64,000 nt of DNA from Synechococcus sp. A18-25c. GTDB taxonomy: Bacteria > Cyanobacteriota > Cyanobacteriia > PCC-6307 > Cyanobiaceae. Every line of letters starts with the position of its first letter. Position 1 is the first letter of the stretch. The stretch lies in NCBI RefSeq assembly GCF_014280035.1, contig NZ_CP047957.1, positions 2,418,001 through 2,482,000 on the forward strand, given 5' to 3'. Under the pieces are notes generated by a model. The model was not told the origin of the DNA, ran no database searches, and saw nothing but the letters and a program-made list of their open reading frames with translations. The position numbers and the translations under genes were made by a program. Shown here one piece after another: positions 1 through 9,571 of the stretch.

Positions 1-534
1 GCAATCGCTGAAGCCCTCAACCTGGTGGAACACCACACGGTCAGCGTCAACCTGGCCAGCTGGGGAGGGTCCTCACTCACCGACAACGCGCAAGCTTTGC
101 CAGTTGATGGCGTGCAAGACGGGGTGATCCCCAGCACTTATGTCCCCGGGCGCAATACGGTATTCATCAGCATCGGGCTGAGCCTGGCCGAAGCCCGCGG
201 CGCTGATCGCCTTGTGCTGGGCGTCAATGCCGTGGACTACTCCGGTTACCCCGACTGCCGACCGGACTACTTGGACGCTTTTCAGACCCTGGCGGATCTC
301 AGCAGTAAGGTGGGCCGAGAAGGGCGTGGCCCACGGCTGTGGGCACCACTGGTAGAGTGGAGCAAGCTAAAAATCGTGGAAGAAGCACTACGCCTAGGGG
401 TCCCGATCGAACGCACCTGGAGCTGTTACAGCGGCGGTGATGACCCCTGCGGCGTGTGTGACAGCTGCCGAATCCGCGATGCCGCGCTGCGGGAAGCCGG
501 TCGGCCTGATCTTTGCAGCATCGCCAGGCGATGA
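1..534 (+). CDS. queC: 7-cyano-7-deazaguanine synthase QueC (5' truncated)
   Basis: QueC converts 7-carboxy-7-deazaguanine to preQ0 with ATP and ammonia in the queuosine/deazapurine pathway, in the cytoplasm. The reading frame is open from base 1, so the N-terminus with the SGGxDS ATP loop lies outside the window. Visible family features are the segment [16 protein letters not shown] and the C-terminal zinc cysteines in [15 protein letters not shown]. The stop TGA (532-534) overlaps the ATG of pabB at 531, which suggests translational coupling into a short folate-precursor operon. Identification is firm; only the 5' extent is missing. Confidence 0.95.
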   Translation, partial: AIAEALNLVEHHTVSVNLASWGGSSLTDNAQALPVDGVQDGVIPSTYVPGRNTVFISIGLSLAEARGADRLVLGVNAVDYSGYPDCRPDYLDAFQTLADLSSKVGREGRGPRLWAPLVEWSKLKIVEEALRLGVPIERTWSCYSGGDDPCGVCDSCRIRDAALREAGRPDLCSIARR

Positions 535-1844
535 GAGTGCTGCGCAGGCGATTGCCATGGCGTGAACCCGCTGAGGTCGCGGCTGTTCTGGCCCATCTGC
601 ATGGAGAGCAGGGCCTCATCTGGCTGGACGGCGATGGCGGCGAACTGGGAGGGCGCATCACCCTGGCAGCGGATCCTTTGGAACAGCACTGCTGCCGCGG
701 CCTACCTGGCGATCCTGATGCCACCAACCCCTTTTCCAGACTGCGGCAGCTGAGCCCAGGTCACTGGACCGGCTGGCTGAGTTACGACGCCGCGGCCTGG
801 ACCGAACCGACGAACCCCTGGCGTGCCGATGCCATGGCCAGCCTTTGGATTGCGCGTCACGATCCAGTGCTGCGCTTTGACCTGCAGACCAAAGAACTCC
901 ACCTGGAAGGCATCGACCCCACCCGCCATGCTGCGGTGGGGCATCAGCTGGAAACCCATCTGATTGAGGCCATCGCGCCCGAAGTCACCGCGACGCAGCG
1001 GCTCAGTTGCCAATGGCACCGCCACAGCAACCGCGACGCGTTCATGGCTGGGGTAACGCGCATCCGTGAACTGATCGCCAGCGGAGATCTCTTTCAGGCG
1101 AACCTCACCGCCTGTGCGAGCGCAACGCTTCCGCACCACACAAGCAACCTGGCGCTCTATCAACGCCTGCGCCAACGATGCCCCGCCCCCTTCAGCGGTT
1201 TGCTAGTCGGCGGCGGCACCGCCGCAGGCGAAGCCGTGCTGTCTACCTCACCGGAGCGGTTCCTTGAAGTCATGCCAGGTGGAGCCGTGCAGACCCGACC
1301 GATCAAAGGCACCCGTCCACGCCATCCCGATCCGCGCATCGACGATGACCTGGCGGCCGAACTGGTGTGCAGCGCCAAAGACCGAGCCGAGAACGTGATG
1401 ATCGTGGACCTGTTGCGCAATGACCTCGGCCGCGTTTGTGTTCCAGGCTCAGTGCAGGTGCCGGATCTGGTGCGCCTGGAAAGTTATGCACGCGTGCATC
1501 ACCTCACCTCGGTGGTTACCGGCCAGCTGAAAGCGGGCACCACCTGGGTGGATCTGCTGGAAGCGAGCTGGCCGGGCGGCTCCATCACAGGAGCCCCCAA
1601 GCTGCGGGCATGCCAACGCCTGCAGGAGCTGGAACCGCTGGGACGTGGTCCCTATTGCGGATCGATCTTGCACATCGACTGGGATGGCCGCTTCGACAGC
1701 AACATCCTGATTCGCACCCTGCTGCGCAAAGACGCTGCTCTGCGCTTGCATGCCGGCTGCGGCATTGTCGCCGACTCGGATCCCGCCGCTGAGGCCGACG
1801 AATTGGACTGGAAACTGCTGCCGCTGCTGGAGGCGCTCGCATGA
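531..1844 (+). CDS. pabB: aminodeoxychorismate synthase component I (PabB)
   Basis: This chorismate-binding enzyme makes 4-amino-4-deoxychorismate from chorismate and ammonia for p-aminobenzoate and folate. The C-terminal two thirds carry SPERFLEV, then [20 protein letters not shown] and [14 protein letters not shown]. The lysine in PIKGT is the PabB mark; anthranilate synthase TrpE has PIAGT. I chose the ATG at 531 because it overlaps the queC stop (ATGA), giving 437 residues; the frame is also open from a TTG at 513. The stop overlaps the next start (ATGA at 1841). No glutaminase subunit PabA is encoded nearby. Confidence 0.93.
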   Translation: MRVLRRRLPWREPAEVAAVLAHLHGEQGLIWLDGDGGELGGRITLAADPLEQHCCRGLPGDPDATNPFSRLRQLSPGHWTGWLSYDAAAWTEPTNPWRADAMASLWIARHDPVLRFDLQTKELHLEGIDPTRHAAVGHQLETHLIEAIAPEVTATQRLSCQWHRHSNRDAFMAGVTRIRELIASGDLFQANLTACASATLPHHTSNLALYQRLRQRCPAPFSGLLVGGGTAAGEAVLSTSPERFLEVMPGGAVQTRPIKGTRPRHPDPRIDDDLAAELVCSAKDRAENVMIVDLLRNDLGRVCVPGSVQVPDLVRLESYARVHHLTSVVTGQLKAGTTWVDLLEASWPGGSITGAPKLRACQRLQELEPLGRGPYCGSILHIDWDGRFDSNILIRTLLRKDAALRLHAGCGIVADSDPAAEADELDWKLLPLLEALA

Positions 1845-2677
1845 CCTCGTCTGGGCTGGCGTGGCATGACGGCCAATGGGGAGACAGCCACAGCCTCCAT
1901 CTACCGCTCTCCGATCGCGGCCTGCAGCTGGCGGATGGGCTGTTCGAAACCGTGCTGATCCTCAACGGCAAAGCCCAGCTGCTCGAGGCCCACCTGCAGC
2001 GCTGGCATCAGAGCGCACTGCTGCTGGGCATGGCCACGCCGCCAGATCGAGCCGCGCTGGACCACTTGATCGACGAAGCCATCGCGCGAGTCAACCTGAA
2101 TCACAGCGGCAGCGCAGGCGCTTTGAGACTGAACTGGAGCCGTGGCCGCGTCGCCGGTCGTGGCATCGGAGTTCCCCATGAGACGCCGGATGCCACGCAG
2201 CATCGCTTCTGGTTCACCCTGCAGCCCCATCCGCTCTGCTTCGAGCCGACCAAAACCTGGATCTGCACGCAGGAGCAGCGCAACGATTGCAGCTTGCTCA
2301 GCCGTTGCAAGACCTTGGCCTACGGCCAATCGATCCAAGCCCGCCGGGAAGCGCAGCGCCATGGAGCCGAGCTAGCACTGCTGCGCAATACCCGTGGAAA
2401 CCTCTGTTGCGGCGACAGTGCCAACCTGCTGGTGCTCCGTCAGGGCGAATGGATCACGCCACCGCTCAGCAGTGGCTGCCTGCCTGGTGTGATGCGCGCG
2501 CAACTGCTCCAGCGGGGGCTGGCCCGGGAAGCCACGCTGGGCGCTGAGCTGCAATCCGGCGATCAGGCGCTGCTCATCAACAGCCTCGGCTGCAGAGCAC
2601 TGAAGGCAACGAATGACCAGCCGTTGCGCAGTGAACTCCAAGCGGAAACGCTGTGGCGCCAACTGCTCAGCTCCTGA
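1841..2677 (+). CDS. pabC: class IV aminotransferase fold protein, probable aminodeoxychorismate lyase (PabC-like)
   Basis: A 278-residue PLP-dependent fold type IV protein. Recognisable parts are DRGLQLADGLFETV near the N-terminus, the probable PLP-lysine region SRCKTLAYGQSIQARREA, and the C-terminal SGCLPGVMRAQLL. Branched-chain aminotransferase and D-amino-acid transaminase belong to the same family, so the lyase role rests on its position: it is translationally coupled (ATGA) to pabB. Together they would turn chorismate into p-aminobenzoate and pyruvate. Nothing regulatory is visible upstream because the gene begins inside pabB. Confidence 0.85.
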   Translation: MTSSGLAWHDGQWGDSHSLHLPLSDRGLQLADGLFETVLILNGKAQLLEAHLQRWHQSALLLGMATPPDRAALDHLIDEAIARVNLNHSGSAGALRLNWSRGRVAGRGIGVPHETPDATQHRFWFTLQPHPLCFEPTKTWICTQEQRNDCSLLSRCKTLAYGQSIQARREAQRHGAELALLRNTRGNLCCGDSANLLVLRQGEWITPPLSSGCLPGVMRAQLLQRGLAREATLGAELQSGDQALLINSLGCRALKATNDQPLRSELQAETLWRQLLSS

Positions 2678-2775
2678 ACTCAAAGGGTTGCCCCCCTTGT
2701 CTGACCTCCACCTCGATCCATGATCTAGCGAAGGAACCCGTGAGCGGGCTGGAGGGTCAGCTTCCCCCCGTGCTC

Positions 2776-4395
2776 TCACAGACCTGACGCAGCGGCTTGA
2801 TCCAGATCGAGGCCCGGTGCCACCCGTTCCAGCTGCTGGCGGCTGAGGCGGGGCATCACCAGCAACTTCAGGGGATCACGCCCCGCCGCCACCAACGGAT
2901 CAGTCGGAGTCGGCAGCAACGAGGGCATCACCGGCTGCAAGCGCAGGAGTTGGTCAAAGAAACCGCGTGCCATCCCCTTGAGCTGCCTGCGAGCAAGCGG
3001 AAGATCGGGGCCAAGAACCTTAGGCGGAAGATCGGAAGTGCCCTCCAAGAACGACAGATGCGTGCCGTTGCGCTGGAGCACCAGAAGCGAGCCCGGCTGC
3101 TGAATCCAGCTGAAGGGGATCAACTGCTGGGAGATGGAGGGAGCAAAGATGTCGTTGCTGCCCGACACCATCAGGATCGGAACGGCCAGTGCCTGTATCG
3201 AGGTGGCACTGAAAATCGGATTGGTCACAGGGTTAACGGCAACGGCAACCTTCACGCGCGGATCACGAAAGCTCTTGCGTTGCGACACCTGGTCATGCCC
3301 GGAACACTGCCAGACCATGGCGGGATTGAGCACCACGACCTTTGGATCCGACAGCTGGAGGCACTGACGGTCGAGGGCCGCCCAGTCGAGCTCAGCCCCC
3401 GCCAACGCCGTGACGGTGTATCCCCCCAGAGACTGGCCCAGCACGCCCACCCGTTGGGTGTCCACGCGAGCACCCCAACGCTGCTCCACCTGATCAATTA
3501 AGGCACTCACATCCAAGGGCTGAGCGAACCAGGCATTCACCGGTGGAATCAAGGCAGTGCCCTGAATCACAGCTTGAACAGCATCGGCGCTGGTGAATGG
3601 AAAATTCAGCGACGCCACCGCATAGCCATGGCTAGCTAAGTGACGCCCCACATACAGAAGCGCATTCATGTTGGAGTTGAGACCAGGGGCAATCGCCACC
3701 AGTGGAGCTGGGCTAGCGGCAGTCGACGTCTCCGGTAAGTAGGCGATAGCGCTGATGCGCTCGCCATCACGCCCCTGGAATTGAAAAGGGATCTGACGGA
3801 ATGGGATCGAGCCCTCGACCGAAAGGGCGGTGAGCTCGGATCCTGCGACAGGAACCGTCTTGCCGCTGGTCAGGATGTCGAACATCGCCTCCTGTTGAGC
3901 CATGCCCAACGTCAGTGACTGCTCCAGGGACAGCACCGCCGCGACGTTCACAGGAAGCCGTTGCGTGGGATAAGCCTCCAACACGTTGATCAAACGCAGA
4001 CCTCCGGGCTTGGCTGCGCCAAGCACCAGAGCAGACGACAAGGCCGGTTCCGCCACCGAAGCCGGTTGATCCAGCACCTTCACCAGCTGCTGAAGTGAAC
4101 GGCGGCCTAATGGGGTGCTGAGCAGATTGGAGACAGAAACCTCATCCACCGGCAACGGCTGGCTGAGCACTCTGCGTAGTGCAAGTTGCTCCGCAGGTTT
4201 CAACCGCTGCAGGATCGGTTGCAACTCTGGAGCCACGGCTCCGGTCTCACTGAATTGGCGCAGCTCCGGCACAGAGACATCTCTGGCGAGCTCCCCGAAA
4301 CGAAACACAATCCGTTCAGCCGCGACGGTCACTGACCCAGAACTGACAACCAGGCCGGTGATCAGAGAACCGAGCCAAAAACGCAGCCTTCCCAT
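2776..4395 (-). CDS. secreted alpha/beta hydrolase with N-terminal DUF1400
   Basis: About 539 residues from the ATG at 4395, where a signal peptide begins (GRLRFWLGSLITGLVVSSG, likely cleaved after TVAA). This start clears the upstream gpgP stop by 70 bases, whereas the longest frame (to 4551) would overlap it. The first ~130 residues match the cyanobacterial DUF1400 type (helical, RIVFRFGELARDVSV). The rest is an alpha/beta hydrolase with nucleophile elbow GQSLGGY, a likely acid in SGSNDIFAP and a likely histidine in NGTHLSFL. Substrate unknown; the related family includes lipases and dienelactone hydrolases. It may be transcribed with gpgP. Confidence 0.8.
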   Translation of the reverse strand: MGRLRFWLGSLITGLVVSSGSVTVAAERIVFRFGELARDVSVPELRQFSETGAVAPELQPILQRLKPAEQLALRRVLSQPLPVDEVSVSNLLSTPLGRRSLQQLVKVLDQPASVAEPALSSALVLGAAKPGGLRLINVLEAYPTQRLPVNVAAVLSLEQSLTLGMAQQEAMFDILTSGKTVPVAGSELTALSVEGSIPFRQIPFQFQGRDGERISAIAYLPETSTAASPAPLVAIAPGLNSNMNALLYVGRHLASHGYAVASLNFPFTSADAVQAVIQGTALIPPVNAWFAQPLDVSALIDQVEQRWGARVDTQRVGVLGQSLGGYTVTALAGAELDWAALDRQCLQLSDPKVVVLNPAMVWQCSGHDQVSQRKSFRDPRVKVAVAVNPVTNPIFSATSIQALAVPILMVSGSNDIFAPSISQQLIPFSWIQQPGSLLVLQRNGTHLSFLEGTSDLPPKVLGPDLPLARRQLKGMARGFFDQLLRLQPVMPSLLPTPTDPLVAAGRDPLKLLVMPRLSRQQLERVAPGLDLDQAAASGL

Positions 4396-4465
4396 CGTGA
4401 TGCCATCAATACCTGCATGATCGCCCGCATCCACGTGCGTGCCCCAGCAGTGAAGGATGAAGCGC

Positions 4466-5263
4466 CTAGAGCCCAGGGATGAGACGCAGCACAGCGGCCG
4501 ACCAGCCGACCCCGTGAGGGGCTGGTGCCAACTGATAGAGGCCCGCGTCAAGTCCTGGTTTCAACGCAGGGTGCGGTCCATTGGCACCTGGAACCACCAC
4601 CGCACAATCGCTGGCGTCCAGCAACGGCAGATCATTCGGGGAATCGCCGAGTCCAAGCACCTTCACATCCGGACATCCCAAGTGCTGCTTCAGCCGCTGC
4701 AATGCCTTGCCTTTGCTGACATCCAGACCCAACAGGTGCCCGAGACGATTGCCCTGCACCACAGACAGTCGCCGTTGGGCAGCAAGACTCAGAAGCTTGT
4801 CGCGTGACGCAGGATCCGTCGGCGACACAAAGGGAACACTGCATTGACGTCGCTGCGCCTGGCGTAACGCGTCTCCCTGGAGCCCCAGTAAGCGGTGAGC
4901 ATCATCGGCATTCAGATCATCCAGAGCTTGCAGCGGTTGCCCCAAGTCCTGCGCAAGCTGATCCAGCTGCGGTCGCAACTCTTGCCAGCTGGGACCCAAG
5001 GCCAGATGCCAGGGTTTGCCATCGGATGATTCACCGTGAATCGCCCCACCGTTTTCAACAATGAACGGGTCATGCAATCCGATCTGCTCCCGAAAACGCG
5101 ACACCTCTTCGGCGGTCTTGCTGGTGCAAGGAATCACAGGCACACCACAACGCTGCAGTCGCTGAATGGCTGCTTTGGCAGGGGACCAGTCGTAGTGATG
5201 GTCCATCAAGGTGCCGTCCAGATCCGTAACGACCCACCAGAGGGATTGCGGAGTCTTGGTCAT
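4466..5263 (-). CDS. gpgP: glucosyl-3-phosphoglycerate phosphatase (HAD, MPGP-type)
   Basis: This HAD phosphatase of the mannosyl-3-phosphoglycerate phosphatase family has 265 residues. Motifs run in order: DLDGTLMDHHYDW (nucleophile Asp), CTSKTAEEV (motif II), a lysine in VSKGKALQRL and GLGDSPNDLPLL (motif IV). It should remove phosphate from glucosyl-3-phosphoglycerate to give glucosylglycerate, a compatible solute of marine Synechococcus; the partner synthase gpgS starts 1.8 kb away on the other strand. The ATG at 5263 overlaps the stop of the GH13 gene, so I reject the 29-residue upstream extension. Mannosyl-3-phosphoglycerate is the alternative substrate, but gpgS argues for glucosyl. 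Confidence 0.88.
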   Translation of the reverse strand: MTKTPQSLWWVVTDLDGTLMDHHYDWSPAKAAIQRLQRCGVPVIPCTSKTAEEVSRFREQIGLHDPFIVENGGAIHGESSDGKPWHLALGPSWQELRPQLDQLAQDLGQPLQALDDLNADDAHRLLGLQGDALRQAQRRQCSVPFVSPTDPASRDKLLSLAAQRRLSVVQGNRLGHLLGLDVSKGKALQRLKQHLGCPDVKVLGLGDSPNDLPLLDASDCAVVVPGANGPHPALKPGLDAGLYQLAPAPHGVGWSAAVLRLIPGL

Positions 5264-6990
5264 TACTGAACCAACCACAGCACTGCATAAGGCTCCAGGG
5301 CATGCAGCCTGCGTGGGTGGAGCACCTGACCGCTCAAACAATCGGTCCAATCCATTTCCGGATCACCGCCGAGCCGTGCTGGGTCCAAGGTCAGACGGGA
5401 TGCTGTCATGTTGTGCACGGCCACAAGACTCTGACCATCGAGGGTGCGGCGCAACACCACGCGATCCACGCGGTCGGGACTAAGCAGCTCCATGTCGGCA
5501 TCGGGATGGAGCGCTGGCAACTCCGCCCGTCGCGCTAGTGCCTGATTCATCACCGTCAGCACAGCCGTCGCATCACTTTCAGGATCCGCAAGACGGCGTT
5601 CCAGCGTCGAGGCCTTGAACTGAGGCCGATTCAGATCACGGCGATGGCCACTGATGCGAAAGCGGGCCAGATCGTTGGGTGTGGCCAGGATGGCGGGAAG
5701 ATAAAAAGCCGGCACTCCGGGCAGCACCAGCATCAGCAGATGGGTCAGCAGAAACCGTTCCCGCTGAAGGTAAGCGGGGTCGATCCCTCCATCAGCCATC
5801 GCACTCCACCAACTGATGTTGATCTCATAAGGAACCTCCTCTCCAGAGGCCAGGCGACGATGACTCACCAGACCACCACGCTGTTCACAATCGATCAACA
5901 GATTCAACAGTCGCTGCTGAGGCATCAATCCCTCCAAGGGTCTCAATCCCACCCCGTCGTGGCAGGCGGTGAAATTGAGCAATGAAGTGGAGTCCGGCAG
6001 CTCCGGCCAACGGGCCAACCAGCTGTTGAGTAGATCTGCAGAGCCGCTGATCGTTGCTTCAAGCAGCAGGGGTGGCAAGGGAAAGTTGTACGCCAGATGG
6101 GCCTCTCGACCACTGCGCAAATACGACAGATTCTCCTGTTCAGGAACATTGGTCTCGGTCACGACGACACCACCGTCGCCACAGACATGAGACATCAAGT
6201 AGCGCAGCACTTCCACCAGCTGATGGGCCTCAGGGCGGTGGATGCAGTCGGTGTGCGGCTCTTTCCAGACAAAACCCACGGCATCGAGACGAATCCAACG
6301 CACGCCATGGGACAACTTCTGTTTCAGCAAGCGGACGAATCCCAGCAGCACTTCTGGATGCCGCCAGTTCACGTCCACCTGATCCGGGCCAAACGTGGTC
6401 CACACCTGACGATGACCGGATGGGCCTTGCAAGCGCGTGAACAACGCAGAACTGCGGGGACGAACAACTGAATCCCAACAGGGATGCGGCTCAGCCTCCA
6501 GCACACAGAACCGGCCGGGGGCCTCGTCGCGAAGGAACTGACGCACCCACGGGTGAGACGCCGACACATGGTTCAGCACCAGATCCGCCATCAAACGCCG
6601 CCCTTCAGCCAAGGCTGCGAGATCACTCCACTCGCCATGACGGGACTCAAGGCGCTCATGGCTGGCTACAGCAAACCCACCGTCACTCGTGGATTCCAGG
6701 AACGGAAGCACGTGGATCACCGGAGCAAAGAGCCGCAAATGGCGGTTCACAAACCTGCTTAACCCTTGCAGTCCAGGCTTTTGCTCATCGAGGACAGCAT
6801 CGGCATAGGTGATCAGCACCACGTCATTGCCAAACCACGGCTCAACATCGAGGGATGGATCGGCATGAACAGCAGCGTGACCGAGAATTTGCAGCAATTG
6901 CGACGACAACTCTTCGAGATCACCGGAAGAATTGTCCGGGTAGAGATTTCTCAGCAGAGCTCGCAGCGTTTCATCACGCGGAGACTGCAT
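5263..6990 (-). CDS. GH13 sucrose-phosphorylase-like enzyme (possible glucosylglycerate phosphorylase)
   Basis: About 575 residues of a GH13 subfamily 18-type TIM-barrel enzyme. It shows RLMADLVLNHVS, the nucleophile in WIRLDAVGFVWKE, the acid/base region VVVTETNVPEQENLSY and NFTACHDGVG. Members phosphorolyse sucrose, glucosylglycerol or glucosylglycerate. The stop overlaps the gpgP start and gpgS is divergent, so glucosylglycerate turnover is the most economical reading, but this is inference from context. The ATG at 6990 has a weak upstream TGGA; a GTG at 7008 is the alternative. Confidence 0.85.
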   Translation of the reverse strand: MQSPRDETLRALLRNLYPDNSSGDLEELSSQLLQILGHAAVHADPSLDVEPWFGNDVVLITYADAVLDEQKPGLQGLSRFVNRHLRLFAPVIHVLPFLESTSDGGFAVASHERLESRHGEWSDLAALAEGRRLMADLVLNHVSASHPWVRQFLRDEAPGRFCVLEAEPHPCWDSVVRPRSSALFTRLQGPSGHRQVWTTFGPDQVDVNWRHPEVLLGFVRLLKQKLSHGVRWIRLDAVGFVWKEPHTDCIHRPEAHQLVEVLRYLMSHVCGDGGVVVTETNVPEQENLSYLRSGREAHLAYNFPLPPLLLEATISGSADLLNSWLARWPELPDSTSLLNFTACHDGVGLRPLEGLMPQQRLLNLLIDCEQRGGLVSHRRLASGEEVPYEINISWWSAMADGGIDPAYLQRERFLLTHLLMLVLPGVPAFYLPAILATPNDLARFRISGHRRDLNRPQFKASTLERRLADPESDATAVLTVMNQALARRAELPALHPDADMELLSPDRVDRVVLRRTLDGQSLVAVHNMTASRLTLDPARLGGDPEMDWTDCLSGQVLHPRRLHALEPYAVLWLVQ

Positions 6991-7059
6991 CACGTTCCAG
7001 CTGAACACGTGTCAGGTATGGAGCAGGTCTCTCTCCTCTGTTGTCGCATTGGACACCGC

Positions 7060-8361
7060 ATGGATTTTCAGCAGAGTCTGATCACCACGGTTCATGACTA
7101 CAGCCTTGGCAACCTCGATGCCATTGCCTTCAACAAGGAACTCAAGCAGCGACCGACGGCCCTCTTGATTCCTTGCCTGATGGAGGAATTCAGCCGTCCG
7201 GCTCTGACGCTCATCCGCGACACCCTGGCATCACTCACCGAACTGACATCCCTCGTGATCGCACTCTCGGCAGAGAGCGCTGAGGATGTCGCAGAAGCGG
7301 AGCGCTTCTTCGCCGACATGCCATTCCCTGTGCGCGTGCATTGGACCAATGGCCCCGCCGTCGGAGAAGTGCTTTCGTCCATGGCAAGTCTTGGGCTGGA
7401 ATTGACCGGGCCTCCCGGCAAGGGTTGGGCTGTGTGGCAAGGCCTGGGAGTTGCCTGCCAAGACGCGGAGGTGATCGGACTGTTCGACGCTGACATTCGC
7501 ACCTTCGGTTCGGGCTATCCAGAACGGATGCTGCGGCCTTTGTTGGACCCCTCCCACGGCATGGCCTACGTCAAGGCCTTCTACAGCCGCCTCTCTCTGG
7601 AAACACAGGCACTTCAGGGTCGTGCCACACGCTTGTTTGTTGGACCGCTCCTAGCCAGTCTCGAGCAGATCTTTGGGCCCCTCCCTTACCTGCGCTATTT
7701 GCAAACCTTCCGTTATCCCCTTGCAGGTGAGTTCGCGTTTACGCGCGATCTGGCCATGAACCTACGCATCCCCTCCGACTGGGGGCTGGAAATGGGTCTC
7801 CTGTCTGAGGTCTACCGCCATGTGGCACCCAGCCGCATCACTCAAGTGGACCTGGGCCTGTTCGATCACAAACACAAAGACCTCGGACAGAAGCCCAATG
7901 AAGGTCTTCAACGCATGGCTAGCGAAATCTTCTGCACGGTTCTGCGCAGCCTGATGGAACATGAAGGTTGCGTGGTCTCCATGGATCAGCTCCCAACTCT
8001 CGAAGTGCTCTACCGACGAGTCGGAGAAGATCGCGTGCGCCAGTTTGGTCTCGACTCCGCCATTAATCGACTCCCCTATGACCGCCACGGAGAAGAGTTG
8101 GCCGTTCACCGATTCGCCGATCTGCTGCGGCCTGGTCTTGCCTCATTGATGGAATCCCCCATTGCCCATCAGCTGCCGAGTTGGTCGCGCCTGAACAGCT
8201 GCAATCCTTCCTTTGCAGATGACCTTGCGCAGGCAGGACAGGCTGGTCGTTCCTCGACTTACAGCTCCGCCATGATGCGCCGGCCTCGCCGACCGAACTG
8301 CGAAACCGTGAATCCTCGGCTGACCCGCCCCAGCCGACCGTCCACACCCACAGCTGCCTGA
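7060..8361 (+). CDS. gpgS: glucosyl-3-phosphoglycerate synthase
   Basis: This GT81-type glycosyltransferase transfers glucose from an NDP-glucose to 3-phosphoglycerate, the first step of glucosylglycerate synthesis. Family segments include TALLIPCLMEEF, GPPGKGWAVWQGL, the metal-binding DADIRTF, and GEFAFTRDLAMNLRIPSDWG. I start it at the ATG 7060 (MDFQQSLITTVHDYS), which leaves 69 bases to the divergent GH13 gene; the frame is open upstream, but the extra residues do not look like the family. At 433 residues it seems longer than usual: the last ~35 are a Ser/Arg/Pro-rich tail. Confidence 0.9.
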   Translation: MDFQQSLITTVHDYSLGNLDAIAFNKELKQRPTALLIPCLMEEFSRPALTLIRDTLASLTELTSLVIALSAESAEDVAEAERFFADMPFPVRVHWTNGPAVGEVLSSMASLGLELTGPPGKGWAVWQGLGVACQDAEVIGLFDADIRTFGSGYPERMLRPLLDPSHGMAYVKAFYSRLSLETQALQGRATRLFVGPLLASLEQIFGPLPYLRYLQTFRYPLAGEFAFTRDLAMNLRIPSDWGLEMGLLSEVYRHVAPSRITQVDLGLFDHKHKDLGQKPNEGLQRMASEIFCTVLRSLMEHEGCVVSMDQLPTLEVLYRRVGEDRVRQFGLDSAINRLPYDRHGEELAVHRFADLLRPGLASLMESPIAHQLPSWSRLNSCNPSFADDLAQAGQAGRSSTYSSAMMRRPRRPNCETVNPRLTRPSRPSTPTAA

Positions 8362-8524
8362 ATCACTCCCTTCTGCGTTGCCGATGGATGCAGTCATCGC
8401 TACATAAATGGAGCGTTTGGTATCACCACAGAAAATTGGTTCTGAGTCAGTGCTGATTCGGTGACCAATCAGACATTGACCTTGTCGCCGGCTAGCGACA
8501 TTGGGGACCTTGTTTTTACTTCCA

Positions 8525-8764
8525 ATGCTTGAGTGCGTTTATCGCAACGACACCAACCGGATGGTGATCGTGAAGCTGATCGGCGATCAACAGTTTTATC
8601 GAGAAAAGGTCGTCATGCCCATGGAGGTGTTCTGGTTCGAAGCTCCGGAGCAAACGCGACTCGAGATCTGGCAGATGTCACCCCAGGGTCAGATGTTGCA
8701 TGTGCGTGCTGATATCACCGACTATGTGTATGTGGAAGAGGCGGCGGCAGCGAAGAGTGCCTGA
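8525..8764 (+). CDS. DUF1830 small protein
   Basis: A 79-residue protein beginning MLECVYRNDTNRMVIVK and containing EVFWFEAPEQTRLEIW, typical of the cyanobacterial DUF1830 family of unknown function. The ATG at 8525 gives the family N-terminus; a TTG at 8501 would add eight residues. It is a single-gene unit after gpgS; the 163 bases between gpgS and this start hold no other ORF I can support. No membrane segment or catalytic motif is evident. Confidence 0.85.
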   Translation: MLECVYRNDTNRMVIVKLIGDQQFYREKVVMPMEVFWFEAPEQTRLEIWQMSPQGQMLHVRADITDYVYVEEAAAAKSA

Positions 8765-8860
8765 GCCTTCCAAGAACTACCTTGGCTGCTTCAGGAGCTT
8801 TGCCTAGACCGTGCAAACCCTTTGGTGCAACTCGGCCTTGAACACAGCACGAACCCAAGC

Positions 8861-9571
8861 TCAGACGCTGAGAAACTCATCCACCACCGATTGGCTGAGT
8901 TCACTGGTGGGACCACTGGCAACGATTCCACCCCGCTGCATCGCGTAATAACGATCCGCTTGTCGCACGAAATTCAGGTGTTGCTCAACCAGCAGAACAC
9001 CGATCCCCGTTTCAGCGATAATCCGCCGCACCGCCGACTCGATGTCCTGCACGATGTTGGGCTGAATGCCCTCCGTGGGTTCATCAAGTAACAGCAGCTT
9101 TGGCTTGCCGAGCAGGGCTCTGGCGATGGCGAGTTGCTGCTGTTGTCCGCCGCTCAAATCACCTCCCTTTCGCGGGAGGAACTCCTGCAGCACAGGAAAG
9201 AGCTCATAAACGATGGGATCGATCCGACGGCGGCTACTCAGCCCACCGGGCAAAGCTTCCATCCCGAGCAGCAGGTTTTCCTCAACCGTGAGCTGAGGAA
9301 TGATTTCACGGCCCTGGGGGACATACCCCAACCCAGCCCGTGCCCGTTGATGTGGAGCCGCGCGGTCGAGTCCCTTGCCATCGAAGCTGATCTGACCGCT
9401 GCGCGGACGCAACAGACCGATCAAGGACTTCAGCAGGGTGGTCTTGCCGACACCATTGCGCCCAATCAGGCAAACCATCTCTCCAGCCTTCACCGTGAGA
9501 TCCACATCCCGAAGGATGTGACTCTCGCCGTAGAAGGTATTGAGACCTCGAATCTCTAACAGCGTCATCAT
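8861..9571 (-). CDS. urtE: urea ABC transporter ATP-binding protein UrtE
   Basis: An ATPase of the branched-chain-amino-acid/urea (HAAT) transporter class, 236 residues. It has Walker A GRNGVGKTTLLKSL, signature LSGGQQQQLAIARAL, Walker B LLLLDEPTEG and the switch histidine in LLVEQHLNFV. NTFYGESHIL near the N-terminus is characteristic of UrtE. It is the last gene of the leftward urtABCDE operon, and its ATG overlaps the urtD stop (ATGATGA). A second ATG three bases on is an equally possible start. Confidence 0.95.
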   Translation of the reverse strand: MMTLLEIRGLNTFYGESHILRDVDLTVKAGEMVCLIGRNGVGKTTLLKSLIGLLRPRSGQISFDGKGLDRAAPHQRARAGLGYVPQGREIIPQLTVEENLLLGMEALPGGLSSRRRIDPIVYELFPVLQEFLPRKGGDLSGGQQQQLAIARALLGKPKLLLLDEPTEGIQPNIVQDIESAVRRIIAETGIGVLLVEQHLNFVRQADRYYAMQRGGIVASGPTSELSQSVVDEFLSV

